Positions 8,047 through 15,117 of a DNA stretch of 39,624 bases are shown here, piece after piece. The notes beneath the pieces were generated by a model, which searched no databases, had not been told where the DNA came from, and saw only the letters and a program-made list of their open reading frames with translations. Made by a program: the position numbers and the translations under genes. Origin of the DNA: Evansella tamaricis (GTDB taxonomy: Bacteria > Bacillota > Bacilli > Bacillales > Salisediminibacteriaceae); the NCBI RefSeq assembly GCF_019042215.1, contig NZ_JAHQCS010000066.1:1-39624 (forward strand). Direction: 5' to 3'. The first letter of the stretch is position 1. The number at the start of each line of letters is the position of its first letter.

Positions 8047-9408
8047 TCATACAACTGAGTGAAAATACCCTAATACTTGTAATTCATCTTGTATTTCTTT
8101 TACGACTTGCTCAAAGACGGAAATTAACCGGTCAATTTCCTCCCCTTTGATCGATAATGGTGGGGCAATAATGACAGCATCCCCTGCCATTCCTTCCATC
8201 CCCGCTACCGCAGGATAAACAAGCAAACCTTTTTCCATCGCCTTTGTAACCACTTTTTTTGTGACATTCACTTCGGAAGAAAACGGTAGTTTGTTAAAAA
8301 TATTGGAGACAAATTCTACTCCGGTCAACAATCCCTTCCCTCTAACATCCCCGATGATTGGATAGTTTTGTTGTAAAATCCGTAAGGCATCTAGAAGATA
8401 CTCTCCTTTTTTGATTGCACCTTCCACCAACTTATTTTGTTCCATATAGTTTAGAACCGCCAATCCAGCAGCCGTGGACTGAGGATTAGCACTGTAAGTA
8501 TGTCCGCTCATAATTACTTTGGAACCATAAAAAATTGGTTCCATAATTTTGTCACTTATCATCGTTGCAGCCAACGGAGCGTACCCTGCACTTAATCCCT
8601 TCCCCAATGCAATAATGTCAGGAATTACATCCCAATAATCGATGGCAAATTTTTTCCCACAACGTCCGATTCCAGTCATCACTTCATCTGCAATAAATAA
8701 AATGTCATGGTGGTCACATATCGCTCTTATTTCTTGATAATAACCATCCGGAGGGACTACTGCTGCTCCAGATGCTCCAATAATCGGTTCTGCTATAAAT
8801 GCGGCCACTTGATCCGAACCAACTCTTCGAATAGCCCGATCCAATTCCTTTGCGCATAGTAATTGGCACTCTGGATATGTTTGGTGAAAAGGACAACGGT
8901 AGCAGTATGGAGGTTCTACTGATGGGAAATCTTCCAATAAGGGGACAAATCTTTCCCTGCGACCAATATGACCTGACATGGATAGTGCACCTAGAGTTAT
9001 CCCATGATAACTCATCCAACGGGATAACACTTTTGTTTTTGATGGCCTGCCCTTCTCTTGCCAGTATTGTATCGCAACCTTTAAGGCTGTTTCTGTGGCT
9101 TCTGACCCACTGTTCACAAAAAACGACCAATTTATATCACCAGGTGCCCACTCCTTCAGCTTCATGGCTAACTTTTCAGCTGGCTCACTCGTAAACTGTG
9201 ACCTGTAAACAAAGGATACCTTCTCTCCCTGTGCTTTCATCGCTTCGGCGATTTCCATTACCCCATGCCCGATACTTGCTGTGACAGCTCCGGAAGAACC
9301 GTCAATATATTCCTTTCCGTCCACATCATATAAGTAAATTCCTTTTCCATATTCCGCCTGAGGGTACTCCTCATCGAGAAAAGGTTTTATTAAATAACTC
9401 CTTTGCAC
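8047..9408 (-). CDS. yodT: Class III aminotransferase, YodT type
   Basis: The protein has about 453 residues with class III PLP transaminase motifs: VNSGSEATETALKVA, YHGITLGALSMSG, the PLP Asp in IADEVMTGIGRCG and Schiff-base Lys270 in LGKGLSAGYAPLAA. It is the first gene of the operon and matches YodT by order (T-S-R-Q...P). The likely substrate is the 3-amino group of N6-acetyl-beta-lysine, yielding a 3-oxo acid for the CoA-transferase; this is inferred. A GTG at 9417 abuts the ribosome site, so the GTG at 9408, six bases after GGAGGTG, is the better start. Upstream lies the intergenic region shared with the divergent PucR-type regulator. Confidence 0.85.
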   Translation of the reverse strand: MQRSYLIKPFLDEEYPQAEYGKGIYLYDVDGKEYIDGSSGAVTASIGHGVMEIAEAMKAQGEKVSFVYRSQFTSEPAEKLAMKLKEWAPGDINWSFFVNSGSEATETALKVAIQYWQEKGRPSKTKVLSRWMSYHGITLGALSMSGHIGRRERFVPLLEDFPSVEPPYCYRCPFHQTYPECQLLCAKELDRAIRRVGSDQVAAFIAEPIIGASGAAVVPPDGYYQEIRAICDHHDILFIADEVMTGIGRCGKKFAIDYWDVIPDIIALGKGLSAGYAPLAATMISDKIMEPIFYGSKVIMSGHTYSANPQSTAAGLAVLNYMEQNKLVEGAIKKGEYLLDALRILQQNYPIIGDVRGKGLLTGVEFVSNIFNKLPFSSEVNVTKKVVTKAMEKGLLVYPAVAGMEGMAGDAVIIAPPLSIKGEEIDRLISVFEQVVKEIQDELQVLGYFHSVV

Positions 9409-9474
9409 TTTTGACACCTCCCATACATTTCATAGAAAACCATTGTTTTAACTAAATCAAACCCGTAAACTAAA

Positions 9475-9494
9475 ATGGAATAGATTACTTCCAT
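9475..9494. promoter_or_regulatory. Inverted repeat in yodT-pucR intergenic region
   Basis: Arms ATGGAA and TTCCAT are separated by 8 bases (20 bases overall). It lies about 70 bases before the yodT start and is a candidate operator or effector-dependent site. No convincing sigma-A promoter could be assigned next to it, so its role is open. Confidence 0.4.
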
Positions 9495-9552
9495 CGTATT
9501 CAATTTTAAACTTTCTGACTATTCTATCTTTTGTTTAAATTTTTCCTTTTCT

Positions 9553-9573
9553 TTTTATACAATTTGTATAAAA
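9553..9573. promoter_or_regulatory. Perfect 10-bp inverted repeat upstream of pucR-type gene
   Basis: TTTTATACAA and its exact complement TTGTATAAAA flank one central base. The repeat lies 35 bases before the regulator's start codon and contains a -10-like TATACA on each strand. A TTGTTT at 9531 could be a -35 with a long 19-base spacer. A dimeric regulator binding here would block or bend the regulator's own promoter; autoregulation is the simplest reading. Confidence 0.5.
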
Positions 9574-9607
9574 GAGAAGAATCAAATGGTTCTTCGGAGG
9601 TGAAAAA

Positions 9608-11257
9608 ATGCTTACTATATATGAAGCAATGCAATTACCAGCTTTAAGGGGAACGAAATTAATTGGGGGATTACAAGGAAAAGAAAATCCGATTAAGTGG
9701 GTAACAACAATTGAAATTATAGAAGATATAACCCGTTTCCAAGATGGGGAGTTTGTTGTAACCACTGGTTTTGGTCTAATGGATAATCCCGTTTACAGGC
9801 TCAGACTAATTGAATTAATTCGATTAAAAAAGCTTTCAGGGCTTGCTTTATATACAGGATTTTATATTGAGACTATTCCGGAAAACATCATTAAAGAAGC
9901 AGATAAAGTACATTTACCATTAATTGAGATTCCGAACTCCATCAACTTTTCCACCATTACAAAAGCAATTGTAGAACAAATTGGAAATAAACAGATGCGC
10001 CTTCTGCAGGACTCATTAAAAATTCATAAAGAAATGACGAAATTAGCCGTCAACAACGATGGACTAGAGGAAGTATTGGAAAAACTCAGTCCGCTGACGG
10101 AAACAAGCTTATGTGTTTTTGACGATGTTGGACAGTTATTAGCGTTAAAAAATATCCATTTCCAAGAGATGTACGTGGAAGAAAGCTGGATTATCATTGA
10201 TGGACAGAAACATGACTTGACTAACTTATTTCAATCGGGGAACGATAAATCCATTAATCTCATTCAATGGGGGGATATTTATTGTTTTTTATCACCAATT
10301 AAATCAGATTACTTCACATATGGATTTCTTTTAGCCATTCAAAAAAAGCAAGTATGGTCAGAAATGGATGATATTATTATGGACCATGTTTCCACCTTAA
10401 TCGGAATTGAACTCGTAAAACAATATGCTATTGAAGAAACGAGAGTCCGCCTTCAGGGGGAGCTCGTGGAAGAGATTTTAATGAGAGACCATTTAAATAA
10501 AGAAACGGCAATTAAACGGGGGAAAAAATTAGGGTTTGATCTGACTAAATCCCATGCTGTATTGTTTTTTAAGTTTACTCCTAACGGAACAACCCAGGAA
10601 GACAGGGATTGGGGTAATCATCTCTATTACATCGTTGCCAAACTTTTATCAAGTACAAACCGTCAATATATTTTATTACCTAAAGTAAATGAATTATATT
10701 CTTTAATTGAAGTAGATCTCTCTGAAAAAATAATAGAAAAAGATAAAATGAAACAATTAGCCGATCAAATTTTACACCGATGGTGCCATCATTTCAAAGA
10801 AAAGATCATGATCGGAATAGGAAATGCCTATCAAGAAATAAATGATGTTGCGGCAAGTGCAAAAGAGGCAGAATCCGCTGTAAAGTATGCCCCTTTATTA
10901 CTTAAAGAGGCGAGTGTGATACATTTTGAAGAACTAGGATTCTATCAAATGCTGATAAGAATGTATGATTCCGGTATTTCTTTACAGGCATTCTATGAAA
11001 CATACTTAGGCAATCTTATTCAAAATAAACAGCACCGTACCGATTTAATTTTAACTTTAGAAACTTTTCTTGCACATAATTGTAATATTCAACAGACTGC
11101 TGCCAACTTATATATTCATCGTCACACGTTAAAATATCGTTTGTCACAAATTGAAAAACGCACTGGGTTCACATTGCAATCACCTGATGATCGGATGAAT
11201 CTGCACCTTGCAATCCTTGCATACAAATTTGTTCAACTGCAGAAACGGCAAAATTAA
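9608..11257 (+). CDS. PucR/CdaR-family transcriptional regulator
   Basis: This 549-residue regulator has three parts. Residues 1-130 are a PucR N-terminal ligand-sensing domain (MLTIYEAMQLPALRG, then WVTTIEIIED and GEFVVTTGFGL). Residues about 290-430 look like the GGDEF-like CdaR middle domain. Residues about 480-540 form the PucR C-terminal helix-turn-helix, with NIQQTAANLYIHRHTLKYRL. Family members control catabolic operons in response to pathway compounds. It is divergent from the lysine operon with 199 bases between start codons, so control of that operon is likely. A strong GGAGGTG lies 6 bases before the ATG. The inducer cannot be read from sequence; lysine, beta-lysine or GABA are candidates. 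Confidence 0.9.
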   Translation: MLTIYEAMQLPALRGTKLIGGLQGKENPIKWVTTIEIIEDITRFQDGEFVVTTGFGLMDNPVYRLRLIELIRLKKLSGLALYTGFYIETIPENIIKEADKVHLPLIEIPNSINFSTITKAIVEQIGNKQMRLLQDSLKIHKEMTKLAVNNDGLEEVLEKLSPLTETSLCVFDDVGQLLALKNIHFQEMYVEESWIIIDGQKHDLTNLFQSGNDKSINLIQWGDIYCFLSPIKSDYFTYGFLLAIQKKQVWSEMDDIIMDHVSTLIGIELVKQYAIEETRVRLQGELVEEILMRDHLNKETAIKRGKKLGFDLTKSHAVLFFKFTPNGTTQEDRDWGNHLYYIVAKLLSSTNRQYILLPKVNELYSLIEVDLSEKIIEKDKMKQLADQILHRWCHHFKEKIMIGIGNAYQEINDVAASAKEAESAVKYAPLLLKEASVIHFEELGFYQMLIRMYDSGISLQAFYETYLGNLIQNKQHRTDLILTLETFLAHNCNIQQTAANLYIHRHTLKYRLSQIEKRTGFTLQSPDDRMNLHLAILAYKFVQLQKRQN

Positions 11258-11275
11258 GAAGCGTCCCTCTAAAGA

Positions 11276-11311
11276 TAAACAAAGCGCAGGCGGCGCCTTA
11301 CGCTTTGTTTA
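11276..11311. terminator. Hairpin between convergent genes
   Basis: TAAACAAAGCG pairs with CGCTTTGTTTA around a loop that contains GGCGCC. It sits 19 bases after the regulator's stop and 125 bases after the end of the convergent glycosidase gene. The U-run is only partial (TTTATT), so it is a probable rather than certain terminator. Confidence 0.5.
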
Positions 11312-11436
11312 TTGAGCTTTGTTTATGTTCATGTTGATTTCAACGAAATAGTACTCCCTTTCCCCTCGTGTTGCAGACATCGATTTAACTAACTAAAACA
11401 ATCTGAGATAAAGCAACTTCTGCCTCTAACATAGCC

Positions 11437-13740
11437 TTAATGTGTCAATGTTATAGTACTATTCCCCTTTAGATCATAATGCTCACCTAGTACTGCCATT
11501 TTTACACTTAAGTCTGTTTCATTCGTAATCGTTATCATTTCCTGATCTACTTGGACATGGAGACGAGCCCCCCTGAACAGGACTTTAAATGAAAAGGATT
11601 TCCACTGACCAGGGATAAATGGATTTAATACGATATTATCATTTATTACTTTGAATCCGCCAAAACCTTCCACTACAGACATCCACGTTCCTGCCATACT
11701 TGTAATATGACATCCATCCTCTGTGTCATTATTATAATTATCTAAATCTAGTCTAGCCGTCCGTAAGTACATTTCATACGCTTTGTCTTTATAACCCAAT
11801 TCACAAGCAAGGATGGAATGAACACAAGGGGATAAAGATGATTCATGAACTGTTCTCGGCTCATAAAAATCAAAATTCCGTTTTTTGGTTTCCAGATCAA
11901 ATTCGTTATTCAAAAAATACATCCCCTGAAGGACATCTGCCTGTTTGATGAAGCAAGAGCGTAAAATACGATCCCATGACCAATTTTGATTTAACGGTAA
12001 ATGCTTTGGATCTAAATCCTTAACATATATTTGTTCTTTATCCAAATAACCATCCTGTTGTAGATAAATTCCCGCTTTTTTATCTATTGGGTAATACATA
12101 TTTGAAATAATATCTACCCATTTTTTTGTTTCTTCATCCTTTACCTTCAGTTTATCTAGCCAATATTCATATTTTTTTCGGTCCACATCTTTCAAATAAT
12201 CCAAAACGTAAAGGGTATATTCTAATGTCCAGCTTGCAATTCTGTTGGTATACCAATTATTATTCACATTATTATCGTACTCATTAGGTCCTGTAACTCC
12301 AAGGATCATATAGACTTTTTTATGGGGAACATAATTAACTCGTTCTTCCCAAAAACGGGAGATTTCCACTAACACTTCGATCCCGTGTTCTTTTAGATAC
12401 GTTTTATCGCCAGTGTAATTTACATAATTATATATGGCGTATGCAATAGCCCCATTACGATGTATTTCCTCAAAGGTTATTTCCCACTCATTATGGCATT
12501 CCTCCCCATTCATTGTTACCATTGGATAGAGGGCGCCTTTTTCAAACCCCAATTTTCTAGCATTTTCAATTGCTTTTTCTAAATGTTTCTTACGGTAGAT
12601 TAGTAAATTTCTAGCTATTTTTTGATCTGCTGTTGCCAAATAGAAAGGTAAACAGTATGCTTCTGTGTCCCAATATGTACTCCCTCCATATTTTTCACCA
12701 GTAAACCCTTTAGGTCCTATATTTAGTCTATCATCTTCTCCTGTATACGTTTGGTTTAACTGAAAAATATTGAAACGAATTCCCTGTTGTGCAGCAACAT
12801 CCCCTTTTATCTCAATGTCGCTATCTCTCCATTTCAACGCCCAGGCTTCCCTCTGTTCTGACTTTAATTGATGGAATCCCTTCGCTAACGCCTGCTTCAC
12901 TTCTTTTTCACTGACCATTTTCAACTCATCTATTTTGTAATCACGATTCGTAACGTTTGCTACGTATTTATAAATAGTAGTCACTTTTCCTGTTTCCAAT
13001 GGTACTTCATAAGAGATACCAGCATATTTCTCTCTATTGTATCCTTCTGCCAAAACATCAATCGGATTATTATTTAGAGAGAATCTTGTCTCCATCGTGG
13101 AACACACATGGAAATCAAGCTTTTTTGTTTTTACAATTACCGTTCCAGAATGATCCTTTACTTCACTTAATACAGGATCCCAAAACTTTTCATCATAATT
13201 GGCATCTTTGTTTTTTATGTCACCATCTAAATACGAGGTAACGGACATTGTTCCACTAAAGTTCATAGGTTCAATGGTATATTCCAACGCACCTATTTCT
13301 TTTTGGGCCATACTTACAAACCTGGTTGCAGTAACTTTTATTTGGTTTCCATTTGGAAATTCCGCAGTGAATTTACGGGAAAGATACCCTTCTTTCATAT
13401 TAAGTTCCCTCAAAAAACCTGAAACTTTAACTTTATTTAAATCTAGTGTTTGACCTTCAACAACAATATTCAATCCAATCCAATTAGTAGCATTCAATAC
13501 TTTTGCAAAGTACTCAGGATATCCGTTTTTCCACCAACCTACCCTCGTTTTATCAGGGTAATAAACACCTGCTAAATAGCTCCCTTGAAGACTTTTTCCG
13601 GTGTATGTTTCTTCGAAATTTGCTCTCTGTCCCATATGGCCATTTCCGATACTAAATATACTCTCCGATATTTCATGTTTCTCAGGATCAAACCCTTCTT
13701 CAATGATAGACCATTCACTTTCTTTCAAATAAGGTTTCAT
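11437..13740 (-). CDS. GH65 disaccharide phosphorylase, probably maltose phosphorylase
   Basis: The 767-residue protein has the GH65 architecture: an N-terminal beta-sandwich (SIGNGHMGQRANFEE, then TRVGWWKNGYPEYFAKVLNA), a linker, an (alpha/alpha)6 catalytic barrel, and a C-terminal sheet ending TITLTH. The region around residues 410-430 (NGEECHNEWEITFEEIHRNG) holds the conserved glutamate general acid, and GPKGFTGEKYGGSTYWDTE is the phosphate/substrate segment, here partly quoted as STYWDTE. The expected reaction is maltose plus phosphate to glucose plus beta-glucose-1-phosphate, in the cytosol. Kojibiose, nigerose or trehalose phosphorylases are close relatives and cannot be excluded. The ATG at 13740 follows GGGGAGG by 8 bases. 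It lies after pgmB, which uses its product; a cre box lies just upstream. Confidence 0.85.
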   Translation of the reverse strand: MKPYLKESEWSIIEEGFDPEKHEISESIFSIGNGHMGQRANFEETYTGKSLQGSYLAGVYYPDKTRVGWWKNGYPEYFAKVLNATNWIGLNIVVEGQTLDLNKVKVSGFLRELNMKEGYLSRKFTAEFPNGNQIKVTATRFVSMAQKEIGALEYTIEPMNFSGTMSVTSYLDGDIKNKDANYDEKFWDPVLSEVKDHSGTVIVKTKKLDFHVCSTMETRFSLNNNPIDVLAEGYNREKYAGISYEVPLETGKVTTIYKYVANVTNRDYKIDELKMVSEKEVKQALAKGFHQLKSEQREAWALKWRDSDIEIKGDVAAQQGIRFNIFQLNQTYTGEDDRLNIGPKGFTGEKYGGSTYWDTEAYCLPFYLATADQKIARNLLIYRKKHLEKAIENARKLGFEKGALYPMVTMNGEECHNEWEITFEEIHRNGAIAYAIYNYVNYTGDKTYLKEHGIEVLVEISRFWEERVNYVPHKKVYMILGVTGPNEYDNNVNNNWYTNRIASWTLEYTLYVLDYLKDVDRKKYEYWLDKLKVKDEETKKWVDIISNMYYPIDKKAGIYLQQDGYLDKEQIYVKDLDPKHLPLNQNWSWDRILRSCFIKQADVLQGMYFLNNEFDLETKKRNFDFYEPRTVHESSLSPCVHSILACELGYKDKAYEMYLRTARLDLDNYNNDTEDGCHITSMAGTWMSVVEGFGGFKVINDNIVLNPFIPGQWKSFSFKVLFRGARLHVQVDQEMITITNETDLSVKMAVLGEHYDLKGNSTITLTH

Positions 13741-13765
13741 CGAAATAACCTCCCCTTCTCTAAAA

Positions 13766-13779
13766 TGCAACCGTTTGCA
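13766..13779. promoter_or_regulatory. CcpA cre box between pgmB and GH65 gene
   Basis: TGCAACCGTTTGCA (plus strand) matches the cre consensus TGNAANCGNWWNCA at every fixed position when read on the minus strand (TGCAAACGGTTGCA). It lies 18 bases after the pgmB stop and 26 bases before the GH65 start. Placed inside the operon, it would let CcpA-HPr(Ser-P) block transcription when preferred sugars are present. Confidence 0.75.
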
Positions 13780-13797
13780 CTCTTGCACTAAAAAAAA

Positions 13798-14448
13798 TTA
13801 CCTTCTCAACAATCTATTTAATGACATTTCTGACATGGATATAATGTAGTCATCTGCTCCTTTTAAAATGCCCTTCTCCCCAACAGCAATGACATACATT
13901 CCTGCTTTTTTTGCTGCTTCAATTCCCGATTGTGCGTCTTCAAATACTACACAGGAAGATGGGTCAGCATCCACTGCTTGAGCACCCAAAACAAAAACTT
14001 CCGGATCTGGCTTTGCCTTAGCGACATTTGTCCCATCGATAATACTATCAAATAAAGGAAGTAAATTTATCTGTTTTAAAATTCTTTTTGCATTTTTACT
14101 GGCAGAACCCAACACAACTGGAATTTTTTTTTGTTTTAATTCTATTAAAAATTCACTTACACCAGGTAAAATCTCTGAAGTGTCCATCTTTGAAATAAGC
14201 GAAACATAATGTTTGTTTTTTTGAGAGGCAAGCTTCAGCTTATCCGTTTCCGTTAACTGAACTCCTCCAATCTCAAGGAGTATGTTCAAAGAATCCATTC
14301 GACTGACTCCTTTTAATCTCTCATTCTCCTTTTCTGTGAAACTGAACCCCATTTCAGATGCTAATTCCTTCCATGCCTGATAATGGTATTTAGCAGTATC
14401 CACAAGAACACCATCTAAATCAAATATGACTGCACTCGGTTTTTCCAC
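13798..14448 (-). CDS. pgmB: Beta-phosphoglucomutase
   Basis: This HAD-superfamily phosphomutase has about 216 residues. It shows the nucleophile/acid-base pair in FDLDGVLVDT, the cap-domain GVSRMDSLNILL typical of beta-phosphoglucomutase, VVLGSASKNA, the Lys in AKPDPEVF, and VVFEDAQSGIEAAKKAG. It converts beta-glucose-1-phosphate from the following phosphorylase to glucose-6-phosphate. GTG at 14448 is preferred, because GGAGGGG lies 6 bases upstream and the protein then begins close to the HAD motif as in the family; an ATG at 14466 is the longer alternative. No sugar transporter is present in the neighbourhood. Confidence 0.9.
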   Translation of the reverse strand: MEKPSAVIFDLDGVLVDTAKYHYQAWKELASEMGFSFTEKENERLKGVSRMDSLNILLEIGGVQLTETDKLKLASQKNKHYVSLISKMDTSEILPGVSEFLIELKQKKIPVVLGSASKNAKRILKQINLLPLFDSIIDGTNVAKAKPDPEVFVLGAQAVDADPSSCVVFEDAQSGIEAAKKAGMYVIAVGEKGILKGADDYIISMSEMSLNRLLRR

Positions 14449-14505
14449 ACTTATCCCCTCCATCATAGCATCTCCACTTCCATTCTAGCTCACAAGCACT
14501 AAAAA

Positions 14506-14519
14506 GGAAAGCGTTTTTA
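14506..14519. promoter_or_regulatory. Possible weak cre box upstream of pgmB
   Basis: GGAAAGCGTTTTTA matches the cre consensus at 12 of 14 positions, with the central AAAGCGTTTT intact and the two outer positions off. It lies 58 bases upstream of the pgmB start. It would agree with the better cre inside the operon but is not strong alone. Confidence 0.4.
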
Positions 14520-14636
14520 CAAATTTAATTTTTCTTCTTATTTCCTTTTAAAATTGTAAATTAAAAACCCTTATAAAATAAGGATTAAAAGCAAATAATA
14601 ATGGAATAAATCAGTAATAAATTGGAGGGAAATCGT

Positions 14637-14780
14637 TTGCGTAAATATACTATTTCTAAAGAAAAGAACGAAAATTTCAAGCGTCATAACGATCACAAAG
14701 ATGGCAGAATTCATTATCAAGTTTATTTACAGGAAGACCGTCCTCCTCAACCGAAGGAAGTGGATGAGATTGAATATTAA
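14637..14780 (+). CDS. Small hypothetical protein, 47 residues
   Basis: A TTG start at 14637 follows GGAGGG by 7 bases, opening a 47-codon frame ending in TAA. The product is very hydrophilic: MRKYTISKEKNENFK at the start, a His/Asn/Asp-rich middle and an acidic end with PPQPKEVDEIEY. There is no membrane segment, signal or recognised domain. It reads on its own strand, divergent from pgmB and 120 bases before the Spo0E-like gene. The ribosome site and clean spacing are the main evidence that it is real. Confidence 0.6.
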   Translation: MRKYTISKEKNENFKRHNDHKDGRIHYQVYLQEDRPPQPKEVDEIEY

Positions 14781-14899
14781 AAGTCGAATCGTGTGTTTTA
14801 TTGATGAATTATGACTTATTTGTTAGAATCTCTTCCACTTCGATAAAGAATATAAGATAATAGGATTAGCTAGTTATACAACAATGATGGAGTGTTCCC

Positions 14900-15046
14900 A
14901 TGTCTATAAAAAATCAAATTGAAACGAAAAGAAAAGAATTAATAATTATTGCTAAGGAACACGGTTTATCTTCGAAACACACTTTACGTTGTTCAGAAGA
15001 ATTGGACAAGTTAATCCTGCTCTACCAGCAGAAGGATTTGCATTAA
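14900..15046 (+). CDS. Spo0E-family aspartyl-phosphate phosphatase
   Basis: The 48-residue protein begins MSIKNQIETKRKELIII and has the family core LRCSEELDKLILLYQ; the SxELD motif supplies the residues that dephosphorylate Spo0A-P in Spo0E, YisI and YnzD. Helix-turn-helix hairpin length and charge pattern fit. The ATG at 14900 follows GGAG by 7 bases. By removing phosphate from Spo0A it would delay sporulation. A Cys-Ser replaces the more usual Ile/Leu-Ser before the ELD. The gene ends 32 bases before a shared terminator, convergent with the subtilase gene. Confidence 0.85.
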   Translation: MSIKNQIETKRKELIIIAKEHGLSSKHTLRCSEELDKLILLYQQKDLH

Positions 15047-15078
15047 TTAAAAATAGAAATACATTAGCTAAAAAACAA

Positions 15079-15117
15079 AGCTCAATAGGTTTTTAATGGC
15101 CTATTGAGCTTTTTTTT
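15079..15117. terminator. Bidirectional intrinsic terminator
   Basis: AGCTCAATAGG pairs with CCTATTGAGCT across a 10-base loop, followed by a T7 run on the plus strand and flanked by A-rich sequence on the other side. It serves the Spo0E-like gene and the convergent subtilase gene, whose stop codon lies in the T-run. Confidence 0.85.

Noticed and set aside
8714-9130. A 138-codon frame on the minus strand
   Set aside because: It is the other reading frame inside yodT, whose PLP-enzyme motifs are intact.
9418-9540. A sigma-54 or SigE promoter for the lysine operon
   Set aside because: No TGGCAC/TTGCA pair was found, and the nearest SigE-like -10 (ATACGAT) has no matching -35 at the right distance.
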